Source: Amycolatopsis balhimycina FH 1894
GTDB taxonomy: Bacteria; Actinomycetota; Actinomycetes; Mycobacteriales; Pseudonocardiaceae
Direction of reading: 5' to 3'
NCBI RefSeq assembly: GCF_000384295.1
Contig: NZ_KB913037.1
Location: 7,069,533 to 7,133,532 of the forward strand
DNA length: 64,000 nt
The translations under genes were made by a program, and so were the position numbers. Positions 35,428 to 45,161 of this stretch are shown here, piece by piece; the stretch's first letter is position 1, and each line of letters starts with the position of its first letter. The notes under the pieces were generated by a model that had not been told where the DNA came from, ran no database searches, and saw nothing but the letters and a program-made list of their open reading frames with translations.

Positions 35428-36803
35428 CGCCCCGGTGCCGCGATTGCTTCCCGCAGCGACGCCGGATCACCGCCGCACCACGTCACGACGCCGTCCGGGC
35501 GCACGAAAAGCGCGTCGGCCGACGCTTCCGGGCACTCCGCCGTGACGATCTTCACGTCCGCGCCCGCACACTCGCGCAGGTCCGCGCGGTCGGCGAAGTC
35601 GAACAGGACGGGCCGCGCCGCGCGCATGACCTCGGCCACGCGCGTGGCCCGGCCGCCGACGGTCAGCGGCAGGTCGGGGACGTACGGCAGCTCGTCGGTG
35701 TCCCGCAGCAGCCCGGCCAGGTGCCGGGTCGCCTCCGGAAGCGCGGCCAGCTCGCCGAAGAGCGTCCGCAGGGCGTCGCCGTCCTCGCCGGTCAGGCGGT
35801 CGAGGAGGGCCTGGACACGGGTCTGCGTCAACGTCCGCGCCGCGACCGGGTGCCGCTCGGCGTGGTAGCTGTCGAGCAGGGACTCCGGTGAGCGCCCGCG
35901 GACGACGGCGGCGAGCTTCCAGCCGAGGTTGACCGCGTCGAGCAGCCCGACGTTGAGCGAAGACCCACCGGCGGGGAAGAGATGCGCGGCGTCGCCTGCC
36001 AGCAGCACGCCTCCGGTCCGGTACCGCTCGGCGAGCCTCGCCGAACTCGCCGTCCGCGACAGCCAGAGCGGCTCGCCGAGCGGGAGATCGGTGCCGAGGA
36101 CCCGCCGGACGGCGTCGCGGAACTCCTCGAGCGTCGGCTCGCCGGGTGGCTCCGGCGTCACCTCCCGGACGCCGGCGATCACGATGCCCGGCGTCAGCGA
36201 AGTCACCAGCACCCGGCCGCCGGGACGGCGGTTCCAGCCGCGCTCCAGTCCCGCCACCGTGGCGAAGAGGTCCACGTCCGCCCGGAAGTGCCCGAGGCGC
36301 ATCAGCTCGTCGCCGGTGGTGCCGGGGAAGCCGATGCCGGCCAGCTCGCGGACGCGGCTGTGGGCGCCGTCGCAGCCGGCGACGTACCGCGGCTCGATGC
36401 GGTACTCGCCGTCCGGGCCGCGGACGGTGCCGAGGTCCACCAGTTCGTGACCGCGCCGGATTTCGGCGCCGAGCTCGGTCGCGCGCTCGGCCAGGAGGGC
36501 CTCCATCCGCGGCTGCTGCAGCATGAGCCCGCGCGGCGGCGCGTCCAACCCGGAGAAGCCGAGGGGGACCGGCCCGAACGGGAAGCCGGGGAAGGGGCCG
36601 GCGAACGTCGCCTCGGCCCGGAACCGGTCGAGGAGTCCCCGGTGGTCCAGCTGCTCGACGATCCGGCCGCCGAGCCCGTTCGCCCGCGGCCGCCGGTCCG
36701 GTTCGGTCCGCCGGTCCAGGACCACCACCTTCGCGCCGCCGAGCCGCAGCTCCGCCGCCAGCATCAGGCCCACCGGGCCCGCTCCGATCACCGCGACCTC
36801 CAT
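35424..36803 (-). CDS. PHBH-type FAD-dependent monooxygenase
   Basis: 459 residues: GAGPVG near residue 7 (FAD ADP-binding), CDGAHSRVR (DG motif, near 165) and [20 protein letters not shown] (GD motif). Class A flavoprotein hydroxylase that uses NAD(P)H and O2 on aromatic substrates, often xenobiotics or antibiotics (TetX/Rox-like enzymes belong here). ATG 36803 with AAGGAGGG. Divergent from an HTH/Clp-N pair across two operators, so likely inducible. Substrate not readable. Confidence 0.92.
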
Positions 36804-36818
36804 GACGTCCCTCCTTCG

Positions 36819-36858
36819 TGTCAGTTCAAACTGACGAGAGTGTCAGGCTAGACTGACA
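36819..36858. promoter_or_regulatory. Twin operators TGTCAG-N6-CTGACA and leaderless promoter
   Basis: Two inverted repeats, TGTCAG-N6-CTGACG (36819-36836) and TGTCAG-N6-CTGACA (36841-36858), with centres 22 bp apart (two helical turns), between the divergent monooxygenase and HTH genes. A -10 TAGACT (36849-36854) lies inside the second operator, eight bases before the HTH ATG, so that transcript is probably leaderless. Binding by the adjacent HTH protein is inference. Confidence 0.8.
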
Positions 36859-36862
36859 CACC

Positions 36863-37066
36863 ATGGAAGCGGAAGAGCTTTCGGGACGCGTCTCGGAAAC
36901 GGACCCGGCCGTGGCGCTGCGGGCGGTGGGCGCCCTGCACCGGCTCGCCGAGCAGGTCGAAGCGGCGGCCGTCGCGCACGCACGCGAGCGTGGCTGGTCG
37001 TGGGAGCAGATCGGCGACGCGCTCGGTGTCGCCCGGCAGTCCGTGCACGCGAAGTACGGGAAGTGA
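36863..37066 (+). CDS. Small helix-turn-helix protein
   Basis: 67 residues; N-terminal helices then a homeodomain-like HTH with GWSWEQIGDALGVARQSVHAKYGK-like ending (recognition helix around RQSVHAKY). Paired with a Clp-N protein 7 bp downstream, an arrangement common in actinobacteria. ATG 36863 has no ribosome-binding site and lies eight bases from a -10, so leaderless translation is likely. Probably regulates the divergent monooxygenase pair. Confidence 0.85.
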   Translation: MEAEELSGRVSETDPAVALRAVGALHRLAEQVEAAAVAHARERGWSWEQIGDALGVARQSVHAKYGK

Positions 37067-37073
37067 GGCCACG

Positions 37074-37538
37074 GTGCTCGACCGGCTGATCGCGAAGAGC
37101 CCGTTCGCCGCGGTGCTGACCGCGGCCCTGGAAGAGTCACGCCGCCGCGGCGACCGGCGGCTCGGCACGGAACACCTGCTGCTGGGCCTGCTGCACGACC
37201 CGGGCAGCGCACTCGCGCTCGGCACCGGCTTGGCCGACGCCCGCGCGGCACTGGACCGCCTGGACCGGGCGGCCCTGACAGCGCTCGGCATCGATGTGGA
37301 AGGTCTCCGCCCGGCCGAAGTTCCGTCGCGGCGCGGGAAGCTGACGCTGGGGGCGTTCACGTCCAGTGCGCGCGCGGTCGTCAACGAGGCGATCCGCGGG
37401 ACGCCGCGGCCGCGTGATCCGGCGCGGTTGCTGCGGGTGCTGGTCGAGCTGACGCCGCCCGACCCGGCGGCCGATCTGCTCGCGGAACTGGGTGTCGACC
37501 GGGAAGCGGTTCGCCGACGGCTGGATTCGGCCACCTGA
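37074..37538 (+). CDS. Clp N-terminal domain protein
   Basis: 154 residues, two Clp-N-type helical repeats (ALEESRRRGDRRLGTEHLLLGLLHDPGSA; second copy FTSSARAVVNEAIRG). No AAA module, so it resembles stand-alone Clp-N proteins that may present substrates to ClpC/ClpP or sense ligands. GTG 37074, 7 bp after the HTH gene stop. With the HTH protein it probably forms the sensory side of the divergent monooxygenase operon (inference). Confidence 0.85.
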   Translation: MLDRLIAKSPFAAVLTAALEESRRRGDRRLGTEHLLLGLLHDPGSALALGTGLADARAALDRLDRAALTALGIDVEGLRPAEVPSRRGKLTLGAFTSSARAVVNEAIRGTPRPRDPARLLRVLVELTPPDPAADLLAELGVDREAVRRRLDSAT

Positions 37539-37592
37539 TCGCTCGTCATTGGCTACGGTGGGCGAGCCGGGAAAAGAGAAACAGGAGGACGG

Positions 37593-40500
37593 GTGCCGCG
37601 TCCGGAGCGACCCTTGGATCCCAGGGACGATCTGCTTACCGAATTCGCCGCCGATCTCCGGCGTTTGCGCGAGAGCGCCGGGAATCCGACCTACCGGGAG
37701 CTCGGGCGGCGCGCGCACTACTCGGCGGGCACGCTCTCCGAAGCCGCCGGCGGGCGGAAACTCCCCAGCTTGGCCGTCACCCTGGCCTACGTCCGGGCCT
37801 GCGGCGGGGAGCCGGGGGAATGGGAAGAGCGCTGGCACGCCGTCGCCGACGAATCGCGCGGGGACGGTGCCGATTCACCGCCCGAACCACAACCCGGGGA
37901 AATTCCGCCCTATGCCGGCCTGGCCGCTTTCACCCCGGCCGACGCGGGCCGGTTCTTCGGGCGGGAACGGCTGGTCGAAAAGCTCGTCGGGCGGTTGGGA
38001 AGACAACGCTTTCTCGCCGTTCTGGGCGCGTCCGGCTCGGGCAAGTCGTCCTTGCTGCGGGCCGGCCTGCTGCCGTCGGTCAAGGGGCCCGCCGTGCTGC
38101 TCACCCCGGGCGCCCGGCCGCTGGAGGAGTGCGCGGTCAAGTTCGCCGCCGCGCTCGGCGTCGCGCCCGGCGCCCTGCTCGACGACTTCGCCGCGCACCC
38201 GCGCAACCTCGGGCTCGCCGCCCGCCGGCTGGCCGACGGCGGCGACGAGGACCTCGTGCTGGTCGTGGACCAGTTCGAGGAGGTGTTCACGCTCTGCCAG
38301 GACGACCCGGAGCGCGCGCAGTTCCTCGACGCGCTCGTCACCGCGGCCGCCGAACCGGGCAGCCGGACCCGGGTGGTGCTCGGCATCCGCACCGACTTCT
38401 ACACCCACTGCGCGCGCCACGCGGACCTTGCCGACGTCCTGCAGGACGCCCAGGTCCTCGTCGGCCCGATGACCACCGAGGAGCTGCGGCAGGCGATCTC
38501 GCGACCGGCCGTCGACGCCGGGTACCGCGTCGAGAACGCCCTGGTCTCCCGGCTCGTCGCGGACGCCACCGGCCAGCCCGGCGTGCTGCCGCTGCTCTCA
38601 CACGCGCTGCTGGAGACGTGGCGGCGGCGCCGCGGCACCACGCTCACCCTGACCGCGTACGAGTCGACCGGCGGCATCGAGCGGGCCATCGCGCAGACGT
38701 CCGAAGCCACCTTCGCGAAGCTGTCGGTGCGTCAGCAGCGGCTCGCGCGGCAGATCTTCCTCCGGATGACCGCGCTCGGCGAAGGCACCGAAGACACCAA
38801 GCGCCGGATCAGCCGTTCCGAGATCGACACCGAGGAAGAAGACACCGCCGTCGTGCTCGGCGAGCTGGCCGCGGCCCGGCTGGTCACCCTCGACGACACC
38901 GGCATCGAGATCACCCACGAAGCCCTCATCCGTGGCTGGCCCCGGCTGCGCGAGTGGCTCACCGAGGACCGCGAAGGGCTGCGCGTGCACCGCCAGCTCA
39001 CCGAAGCGACCGACGCGTGGGAGTCCGTCGAGGAAGATCCCGGCTGGCTCTACCGCGGCACCCGGCTGGCCATCGCACGGGAGTGGGCCGCGCGGCAGGA
39101 CTCCGCGCTGTCGCGGCGGGAACGGCGGTTCCTCGACGCCAGCCTCGGCGTCGAGCACGCCGAACAGGAGCGCGACCGCCGCCGCTCCCGGCGCCTGCGG
39201 CAGCTGGTCGCGTTGCTCGCGGTGCTGCTGGTCTTCGCCGTGACGGCCACCGTCTACGCCGTGCGCGCCCAGACCACGGCCACCGACCAGCGCAACAGCG
39301 CGCTCGCCCAGAAGCTGGCCGGCCAGGCGCAGGAGATGCGCGGCACCAACCCCGCGCTGGCGGCCCAGCTCGCGCTCGCCGCGTACCGCCTGGATCCGAG
39401 CCCCGAAGCCCGCAGCAGCGTGCTCATCATGTTCGCGACGCCGTACGCGACGCGGCTCACCGGGCACACCGGCCGGGTCAACACGGTCGCGCTCCGCCCG
39501 GACGGGCAGGTCCTCGCCACGGCCAGCTGGGACGGCACGGCCCGGCTCTGGGACGTCCACGACCAGCACCACCCGGTGCCGCTGGGTGTTCTCGCCGGGC
39601 ACGCCGGCAACGTCAACAACGTCGCCTTCTCGGCCGACGGCCGGACGGTCGCCACCGCGGGCTTCGACGGCACCGTCCGCGTCTGGGACGTCTCCGACCC
39701 GGCCCGGCCGGGTCCGGGCGTGGTCGTCGAACGCCACTCGGGCAAGTCCTACGCCGTCGCCTTCAGCCCGGCCGGGCCGCTGCTGGCGACCGCCGACGTC
39801 GCCGGCACGATCCGGCTGTACGACACCGCCGACGCCGCCCGCCCGCGGCCGGTGGGGGAGCTGACGGGGCACACCTCGTACGTCAACAACCTCGCCTTCA
39901 GCGCCGACGGCCGGCTGCTCGCCTCCGCGTCGGCCGACAAGACCGCGCGCGTCTGGGACGTCGCTTCGCGGCGTCAGCTCGGTATCGCGGCCGGGCACAC
40001 CGACGTCGTGCACTCGGTCGCGTTCAACCCCGGCGGGAACACCCTCGCGACGGCGAGCCAGGACCAGACCGCGCGGCTGTGGGACATCACCGACCCGGCC
40101 CACCCGGCGCAGCTTTCCGTGCTCACCGCGCACAAGGCGATCGTGCGCTCGGTCGCGTTCACCGCCGACGGGCACACCCTCGCCACCACCGGTTTCGACC
40201 GCACCGCCCGGCTCTGGGACGTCGCCGATCCGCGGAAACCGCGCCAGCTGGCGTCACTGGCCGGGCAGACCGGCGCGGTCGTCTCGGCGGTGTTCACCCA
40301 CGACGGCCGCACCCTCGCCACGGCGAGCGACGACCAGACCGCCCGGCTGTGGGACCTGCCGGGGCCGGCGGTCCCCGTGCACACGGCCAAGACGTGCCAC
40401 GCCGCCTTCCGCCCGGACGGCAAGCTGCTCGCCACCGGCGGCTACGACCAGGTCGTGCGGCTGCGCGACCTGGCCGTAGCGGGCTCGCCGCGCCCCCTCG

Positions 40501-41384
40501 CCACGATCGGCGGCTTCGACGACCCGGTCTGCGGCGTCGCGATCAGCCCGGACGGCCGGACGCTGGCCACCGGCAGCTGGGACCACACGATGACGCTGCG
40601 GGACATCACCGACCCGGCCCACCCGGGGCCGCCGGTGGTGTTCAACCGGTCCCACGACGACATCGACGCGGTCGCGTTCAGCCCGGACGGCCGGATCCTC
40701 GCGACCGCGGGCGACGGGCACACGGTCCGGCTCTGGGACCTCGCCGACCGCACCCGGCCGGTCGAGATCGCCAAGCTCGAGGGCCACGCCGACGACGTCC
40801 ACGCGCTCGCCTTCAGCCCCGACGGCCGCACCCTCGCCAGCGCGAGCTGGGACCACACCGCCCGGCTCTGGGACGTCTCGGCGCCCCGGGCCCCGCGGCC
40901 GCTCGCGAAACTCGAAGGGCACACCGACACGATCTTCTCGATCGCCTTCAGCCCCGACGGCGGGAAGGTCGCCACCGGAAGCGCCGACCGCACGGTCCGC
41001 GTCTGGGACGTCACCGCCCCCGCCGCGGCGCACGCGGTGGCGGTGCTGACGGGGCACACGGACAACGTCATGGGAGTGTCCTTCAGCGGCGACGGCCGGA
41101 CCCTGGCGTCCGGCAGCTACGACCGCACGGTCCGGCTGTGGGACGCCACCCGCTTCGAGCCGTACGCGGTCCTGCTCGAGGAAATGGACCGCGTCTACGA
41201 CGTCCGGTACGCCCCGGACGGCCACACGTTGGTGAGCGCGGTCGCGGACGGGACGGTACGGTTGTCGGAAACCGATCCTGACCGGGCGGCCGAACGAATC
41301 TGCGCGGTGACGTCACCCGAGATCACGGAAGCCGAGTGGACGGCGAGCCTCCCCGGCCTCGGCTACACCCCACCCTGCCCCTGA
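37593..41384 (+). CDS. HTH / STAND NTPase / transmembrane / WD40-repeat protein
   Basis: 1,263 residues. Order: XRE-like HTH (about 15-75, YRELGRRAHYSAGTLSEAAGG), P-loop NTPase with Walker A GASGSGKSS (145-153) and Walker B LVLVVDQFEE (221-230), winged-helix region (IEITHEALIRGWPRL), one membrane helix (about 535-557, LVALLAVLLVFAVTATVYAV), then some 13-14 WD40 repeats (about 625-1240; recurring 'FSPDGRTLAT.S.D.TARLWDV'). The family is a signal-transducing STAND ATPase in which WD40 blades sense and the NTPase oligomerises; here the sensor would be outside and the HTH inside. Some homologues act in phage defence, but nothing here proves that. GTG 37593 with AGGAGG. Confidence 0.9.
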   Translation: MPRPERPLDPRDDLLTEFAADLRRLRESAGNPTYRELGRRAHYSAGTLSEAAGGRKLPSLAVTLAYVRACGGEPGEWEERWHAVADESRGDGADSPPEPQPGEIPPYAGLAAFTPADAGRFFGRERLVEKLVGRLGRQRFLAVLGASGSGKSSLLRAGLLPSVKGPAVLLTPGARPLEECAVKFAAALGVAPGALLDDFAAHPRNLGLAARRLADGGDEDLVLVVDQFEEVFTLCQDDPERAQFLDALVTAAAEPGSRTRVVLGIRTDFYTHCARHADLADVLQDAQVLVGPMTTEELRQAISRPAVDAGYRVENALVSRLVADATGQPGVLPLLSHALLETWRRRRGTTLTLTAYESTGGIERAIAQTSEATFAKLSVRQQRLARQIFLRMTALGEGTEDTKRRISRSEIDTEEEDTAVVLGELAAARLVTLDDTGIEITHEALIRGWPRLREWLTEDREGLRVHRQLTEATDAWESVEEDPGWLYRGTRLAIAREWAARQDSALSRRERRFLDASLGVEHAEQERDRRRSRRLRQLVALLAVLLVFAVTATVYAVRAQTTATDQRNSALAQKLAGQAQEMRGTNPALAAQLALAAYRLDPSPEARSSVLIMFATPYATRLTGHTGRVNTVALRPDGQVLATASWDGTARLWDVHDQHHPVPLGVLAGHAGNVNNVAFSADGRTVATAGFDGTVRVWDVSDPARPGPGVVVERHSGKSYAVAFSPAGPLLATADVAGTIRLYDTADAARPRPVGELTGHTSYVNNLAFSADGRLLASASADKTARVWDVASRRQLGIAAGHTDVVHSVAFNPGGNTLATASQDQTARLWDITDPAHPAQLSVLTAHKAIVRSVAFTADGHTLATTGFDRTARLWDVADPRKPRQLASLAGQTGAVVSAVFTHDGRTLATASDDQTARLWDLPGPAVPVHTAKTCHAAFRPDGKLLATGGYDQVVRLRDLAVAGSPRPLATIGGFDDPVCGVAISPDGRTLATGSWDHTMTLRDITDPAHPGPPVVFNRSHDDIDAVAFSPDGRILATAGDGHTVRLWDLADRTRPVEIAKLEGHADDVHALAFSPDGRTLASASWDHTARLWDVSAPRAPRPLAKLEGHTDTIFSIAFSPDGGKVATGSADRTVRVWDVTAPAAAHAVAVLTGHTDNVMGVSFSGDGRTLASGSYDRTVRLWDATRFEPYAVLLEEMDRVYDVRYAPDGHTLVSAVADGTVRLSETDPDRAAERICAVTSPEITEAEWTASLPGLGYTPPCP

Positions 41385-41398
41385 AGTTGTTCGGCGTT

Positions 41399-41432
41399 GT
41401 TGTTCGGTGCCGCCGCGCGGACACCGAACAAC
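41399..41432. terminator. Terminator hairpin after the WD40 gene
   Basis: Perfect stem GTTGTTCGGTG / CACCGAACAAC (41399-41409, 41422-41432), 14 bases after the stop, followed by GTTTGTCC. Confidence 0.7.
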
Positions 41433-41477
41433 GTTTGTCCACTAGACATGCGGTCAGACGTTCACTTCGCCGGGGGT

Positions 41478-41537
41478 CTGAAGGGCTCCTTCCAGGGCAC
41501 GGGAACCCGCCCCCCGCCCCTCGAAGGAGCCCTTCAG
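41478..41537. repeat. Gene-end palindrome P3 (15-30-15)
   Basis: Arms CTGAAGGGCTCCTTC (41478-41492) and GAAGGAGCCCTTCAG (41523-41537), with a C/G-rich loop, between the convergent WD40 (+) and helicase (-) genes. It shares the TGAAnGnCnCnTT skeleton of P1-P7. The rest of 41385-41699 holds no gene. Confidence 0.8.
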
Positions 41538-41699
41538 CATTTCGTGGTTCCGCGATCGGCACTCCGGCGGAAAACATCCCCCGCCCTCCCTGGGGGGCGG
41601 CCCCGCTTCCAGCGTATCGGGCGCGCCTGACGAAAAGCCGGAAAACCGCGGCCGAGGCCGGAGTTGTCCACAACACGGCCGGCCTGTGGACAACCCACC

Positions 41700-43814
41700 T
41701 CAAGCCGTCGGGATCCAGTCCGGGTCCGAGGCCAGGACCGTCAGCTGCTGCGTAGCCCGGGTCAGCGCCACGTACAGCACCCGGCGGCCCGTCGTCGACT
41801 CGCTGATCAGATCCACCGGCTCCACCAGCACCACCGCGTCGTACTCCAGGCCTTTCGAATCCAGGCTGCCCACGACCTTCAGCCGCTCGTCCGCCTGGCC
41901 CGACAGCCAGCCCCCGACCTCCGGCACCCGGTCCATCGCCGTGATCACGCCGACCGTGCCTTCGACCGCGCCCAGCAGCTCCTTCACCGCCGCCTGCGTC
42001 GCCGCCGCCAGGCCGGTTGCCTCCACCGGGCGGACCTCCGGCGCCACCCCGGTGCGACGGACCGCCACCGGCAGATCGCCGGCTTCGGCGTGCCCGGCCA
42101 CCACCTTCGCCGCCAGGTCGAAGATCTCCGCCGAGTTCCGGTAGTTCGTCCGCAGCGTGAACCGCCGCCGGGCCGTCTTCACCCCGAACGCCTGGTCGCG
42201 CGCCGAAGCCGCCTCCGCCGGGTCCGGCCAGGAGCTCTGCACCGGGTCGCCGACCACCGTCCAGCTCGCGTACTTCCCGCGCCGGCCCACCATCCGCCAC
42301 TGCATCGGCGAAAGGTCCTGCGACTCGTCGACGACCACGTGCGAGTACTCGTCGTAGTGCTCCGGCCGCGTCGGCGTGCCGCCGGACCGCTCCGGTTCGA
42401 CCTCGATCATCTGGCGCCGCTTGCGCTTCGGCGGCGGCCCGATCAGCACCCGCAGCTCGTCCAGCAACGCCACGTCCGCGATCGACCAGCCCCGCGACCG
42501 GTCCGCGAAGTCCGCGGCCAGCATCGAGATCTCCTGCCGGTTCAGCACGCCCTTCGCCACCGAAGCCAGCCGCTTCTCTTCGCCCAGCCACTTCAGGATC
42601 TGCGCCGGGTACAGCACCGGCCACCACACCACCAGGAACCGGTGGAAGTCGATCCGCTCGCCGAGGTCGGTGATCAGCTCGGCGCGGTCGAGCTGCTTGC
42701 CGTCGGCCTTCGCGTACTCCTCGGCCTTCGCCGCCAGCGCGTCGAGCAGCAGCTCGGCCGCCCGGATCCGCGACCGGTTCGGCGGCGCGCCCTGCGTGTG
42801 GGCCTTGCGGCGCACCTTCTCCAGGTCGCGCGCCGACAGCTTCAGCACTTCGCCGCGGTAGACGATCCGCATCTCTTCCGGCGCGCCCGGCGGCGTGTCG
42901 CGCAGCGCCCGCAGCAGCACCTTCCGCATCCGCAGTGACCCCTTGACGGCGGCGAGCGGCGCCGCGTCCTGGCGCGTCGCCTCCAGGCCGTCGAGGACCT
43001 CGCCGAGCGCCCGCAGCTCGACGTTCGTTTCCCCCATCGAGGGGAGAACGCGCGAGATGTAGCTGGTGAACACGCCCGACGGCCCGATCACGAGCACGCC
43101 GGCCCCGCCGAGCTGGCGGCGGTAGCGGTACAGCAGGTAGGCGGCGCGGTGCAGCGCGACGGCCGTCTTGCCGGTGCCTGGCCCGCCGGTGATCTCGGTG
43201 ACCCCGCGCCACGGCGCCCGGATCACCTCGTCCTGCTCCTTCTGGATGGTCGCGACGATGTCGCGCATCTTCTCGCCGCGCGAGCGCCCCAGCGCGGCCA
43301 TCAGCGCGCCTTCGCCGACGATCTGCATGTCCTCGGGCACGGCGTCGGCGATCAGGACGTCGTCGTCGACGTCCAGGACGTTCTGGCCCGAGCAGCGGAT
43401 CACGCGCCGCCGCACGACGTCCATCGGTTCTTCGGCGGTGGCCTGGTAGAACGCCGCCGCGGCCGGCGCGCGCCAGTCCGTGACGAGGTTGTCGAACTCG
43501 GCGTCGCGGATGCCCAGCCTGCCGACGTAGGTGCGTTCTCCCTCGCGGTCGTCGAGCCTGCCGAAGACGAGCCCCTCGTACTCGGCGTCGAGCGACTGGA
43601 GCGTCTGGTTGGCGTGGTAGACCATCATGTCGCGCTCGAACAGCATCGACGCCTGCTCGAAGATCGCCTCGCGCTGCGCCCCTTGGCCGATTTCGTAGCC
43701 CTTGGTGCGCATGGCCTCGGCTTGGGCACGCAGTTCGTCCAGACGGGTGTACACGCGATCGACGTGGGCTTGTTCGATGGCGATCTCGGCCCGTCTGACC
43801 CGAGGTTCCGACAC
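41700..43814 (-). CDS. HelD-type RNA polymerase-associated helicase-like ATPase
   Basis: 704 residues of superfamily 1 in UvrD/HelD arrangement: Walker A GGPGTGKTA (near 210), Walker B VVVDESQDL (near 490), motif IV-VI region ending VLYVALTRATQQL. The N-terminal antiparallel coiled coil (AIEQAHVDRVYTRLDELRAQ) is the HelD arm that enters the RNA polymerase secondary channel. HelD proteins release stalled polymerase; the actinobacterial HelR subgroup removes rifampicin. GTG 43814 has AAGGAG six bases upstream. The rifamycin-associated palindrome typical of helR promoters is not present, so a general recycling role is more likely. Confidence 0.9.
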   Translation of the reverse strand: MSEPRVRRAEIAIEQAHVDRVYTRLDELRAQAEAMRTKGYEIGQGAQREAIFEQASMLFERDMMVYHANQTLQSLDAEYEGLVFGRLDDREGERTYVGRLGIRDAEFDNLVTDWRAPAAAAFYQATAEEPMDVVRRRVIRCSGQNVLDVDDDVLIADAVPEDMQIVGEGALMAALGRSRGEKMRDIVATIQKEQDEVIRAPWRGVTEITGGPGTGKTAVALHRAAYLLYRYRRQLGGAGVLVIGPSGVFTSYISRVLPSMGETNVELRALGEVLDGLEATRQDAAPLAAVKGSLRMRKVLLRALRDTPPGAPEEMRIVYRGEVLKLSARDLEKVRRKAHTQGAPPNRSRIRAAELLLDALAAKAEEYAKADGKQLDRAELITDLGERIDFHRFLVVWWPVLYPAQILKWLGEEKRLASVAKGVLNRQEISMLAADFADRSRGWSIADVALLDELRVLIGPPPKRKRRQMIEVEPERSGGTPTRPEHYDEYSHVVVDESQDLSPMQWRMVGRRGKYASWTVVGDPVQSSWPDPAEAASARDQAFGVKTARRRFTLRTNYRNSAEIFDLAAKVVAGHAEAGDLPVAVRRTGVAPEVRPVEATGLAAATQAAVKELLGAVEGTVGVITAMDRVPEVGGWLSGQADERLKVVGSLDSKGLEYDAVVLVEPVDLISESTTGRRVLYVALTRATQQLTVLASDPDWIPTA

Positions 43815-43938
43815 GCATGGCTCCTTGACAGCTTCTGGATCGCCTCCGAGGGCGAAGAACGACTCTACGCGTTGGCTCCGGCGGGGACACCAATGTCCCG
43901 GTCATGTGTGGCGCGCGCCGTCCCCCCACAATCGGGGG

Positions 43939-44499
43939 GTGACGAGGATCGTGGCCGGGACGGCGGGCGGGCGGCGGCTCAAGGTGCCGCCGAAGGGCAC
44001 CCGGCCGACGTCGGAACGCGTGCGGGAAGCCCTGTTCAACGCCCTGGAGACGGCGGGCGAGCTGGCCGGCGCGCACGTCCTCGACCTCTACGCCGGGTCC
44101 GGCGCCCTCGGTCTCGAAGCGCTGTCCCGCGGCGCGGCGGACGCCCTGTTCGTGGAGTCCGACCGGCGCGCGGTGGACGTCCTGCGCGGCAACGTCGCGG
44201 CGCTGGGGCTGGGCGGCACGGTCCGGGCCGGGCAGGTCGAGGCGGTGGTCGCCGCGCCCGCGCCCGCTCCGTTCGACCTCGTCCTCGCCGACCCGCCGTA
44301 CGCCGTCGGCGCGGCCGCGCTCGGCTCGGTGCTCGCCGCGCTGGCGGCGGGCGGCTGGCTGGGCGGGAGCGCGCTGGTGGTGATCGAGCGGGCGGCCCGC
44401 GACGGCTCGCCCGAGTGGCCGCCGGGCTTCGAGCCCTCGCGCGAAAAGAAGTACGGCGACACGGCCGTTTTCTGGGCCGAATACGCGCCTGTGGCGTGA
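43939..44499 (+). CDS. rsmD: 16S rRNA (guanine966-N2)-methyltransferase
   Basis: 186 residues: RIVAGTAGGRRLKVP at the start, SAM motif DLYAGSGALGLEAL and catalytic LADPPYA. Methylates G966 of 16S rRNA. GTG 43939. coaD follows 43 bp downstream, as in other bacteria. Confidence 0.95.
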   Translation: MTRIVAGTAGGRRLKVPPKGTRPTSERVREALFNALETAGELAGAHVLDLYAGSGALGLEALSRGAADALFVESDRRAVDVLRGNVAALGLGGTVRAGQVEAVVAAPAPAPFDLVLADPPYAVGAAALGSVLAALAAGGWLGGSALVVIERAARDGSPEWPPGFEPSREKKYGDTAVFWAEYAPVA

Positions 44500-44542
44500 G
44501 CCACGCGGCGGGGACCGGGTTCGGCACGGTAGCGTCCGCGCC

Positions 44543-45028
44543 ATGCGGCGTGCGGTCTGTCCCGGTTCCTACGATCCGGCCACCAACGGGCACCTCGACA
44601 TCATCGAGCGGGCGAGCCGCCTGTTCGACGAGGTCGTCGTCGCGGTGGGGGTGAACAAGAGCAAGAAGGGCCTCTTCGAGATCGAGGAGCGCCTGGAGAT
44701 GCTGCGCGAGATCACCGGGAAGCTGCCGAACGTGCGGGTCGACTCGTGGGAGGGCCTGCTGGTCGACTACTGCCGCGACCACGGCATCGTGGCGGTCGCC
44801 AAGGGCCTGCGCTCGGTCAGCGACTTCGACTACGAGCTGCAGATGGCGCAGATGAACCGCGAGCTCACCGGCGTCGAAACGCTGCTGATGGCGAACAACC
44901 CGGCGTACGGGTTCGTGTCCAGCTCGCTGGTCAAGGAGGTCGCCGCGCTCGGCGGCGACATCGAGCACCTCGTGCCGCCGATCGTCTACGAGCGGCTCTC
45001 GGCGAAGTTCCCGAAGCTCGGGCGCTGA
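44543..45028 (+). CDS. coaD: Phosphopantetheine adenylyltransferase
   Basis: 161 residues. Forms dephospho-CoA from 4'-phosphopantetheine and ATP. Nucleotidyl-transferase motif GSYDPATNGHLDII and C-terminal VSSSLVKEVAALGG are complete; full family length. ATG 44543. Confidence 0.97.
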   Translation: MRRAVCPGSYDPATNGHLDIIERASRLFDEVVVAVGVNKSKKGLFEIEERLEMLREITGKLPNVRVDSWEGLLVDYCRDHGIVAVAKGLRSVSDFDYELQMAQMNRELTGVETLLMANNPAYGFVSSSLVKEVAALGGDIEHLVPPIVYERLSAKFPKLGR

Positions 45029-45161
45029 CCCTCCACACGGGACGCCGGGTTGTCCGGTTCCCGTCGTTCGGCCCCCTTCCTTCGTCGGGACTTGCGTCCG
45101 GCCGGGCCGGAGTTCACGTTCCCGTCCCCCGATGATCATCCGATCGGGTTACGGTCCGAAA

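Noticed and set aside
36863..37538. Reading HTH and Clp-N genes as one ClpC fragment
   Set aside because: Separate frames and starts, no AAA module, and the pair is common as two genes.
43815..43938. Rifamycin-associated element before the HelD-type gene
   Set aside because: Looked for the 19-bp GGGGCTTGC-type palindrome of helR promoters; it is not present.
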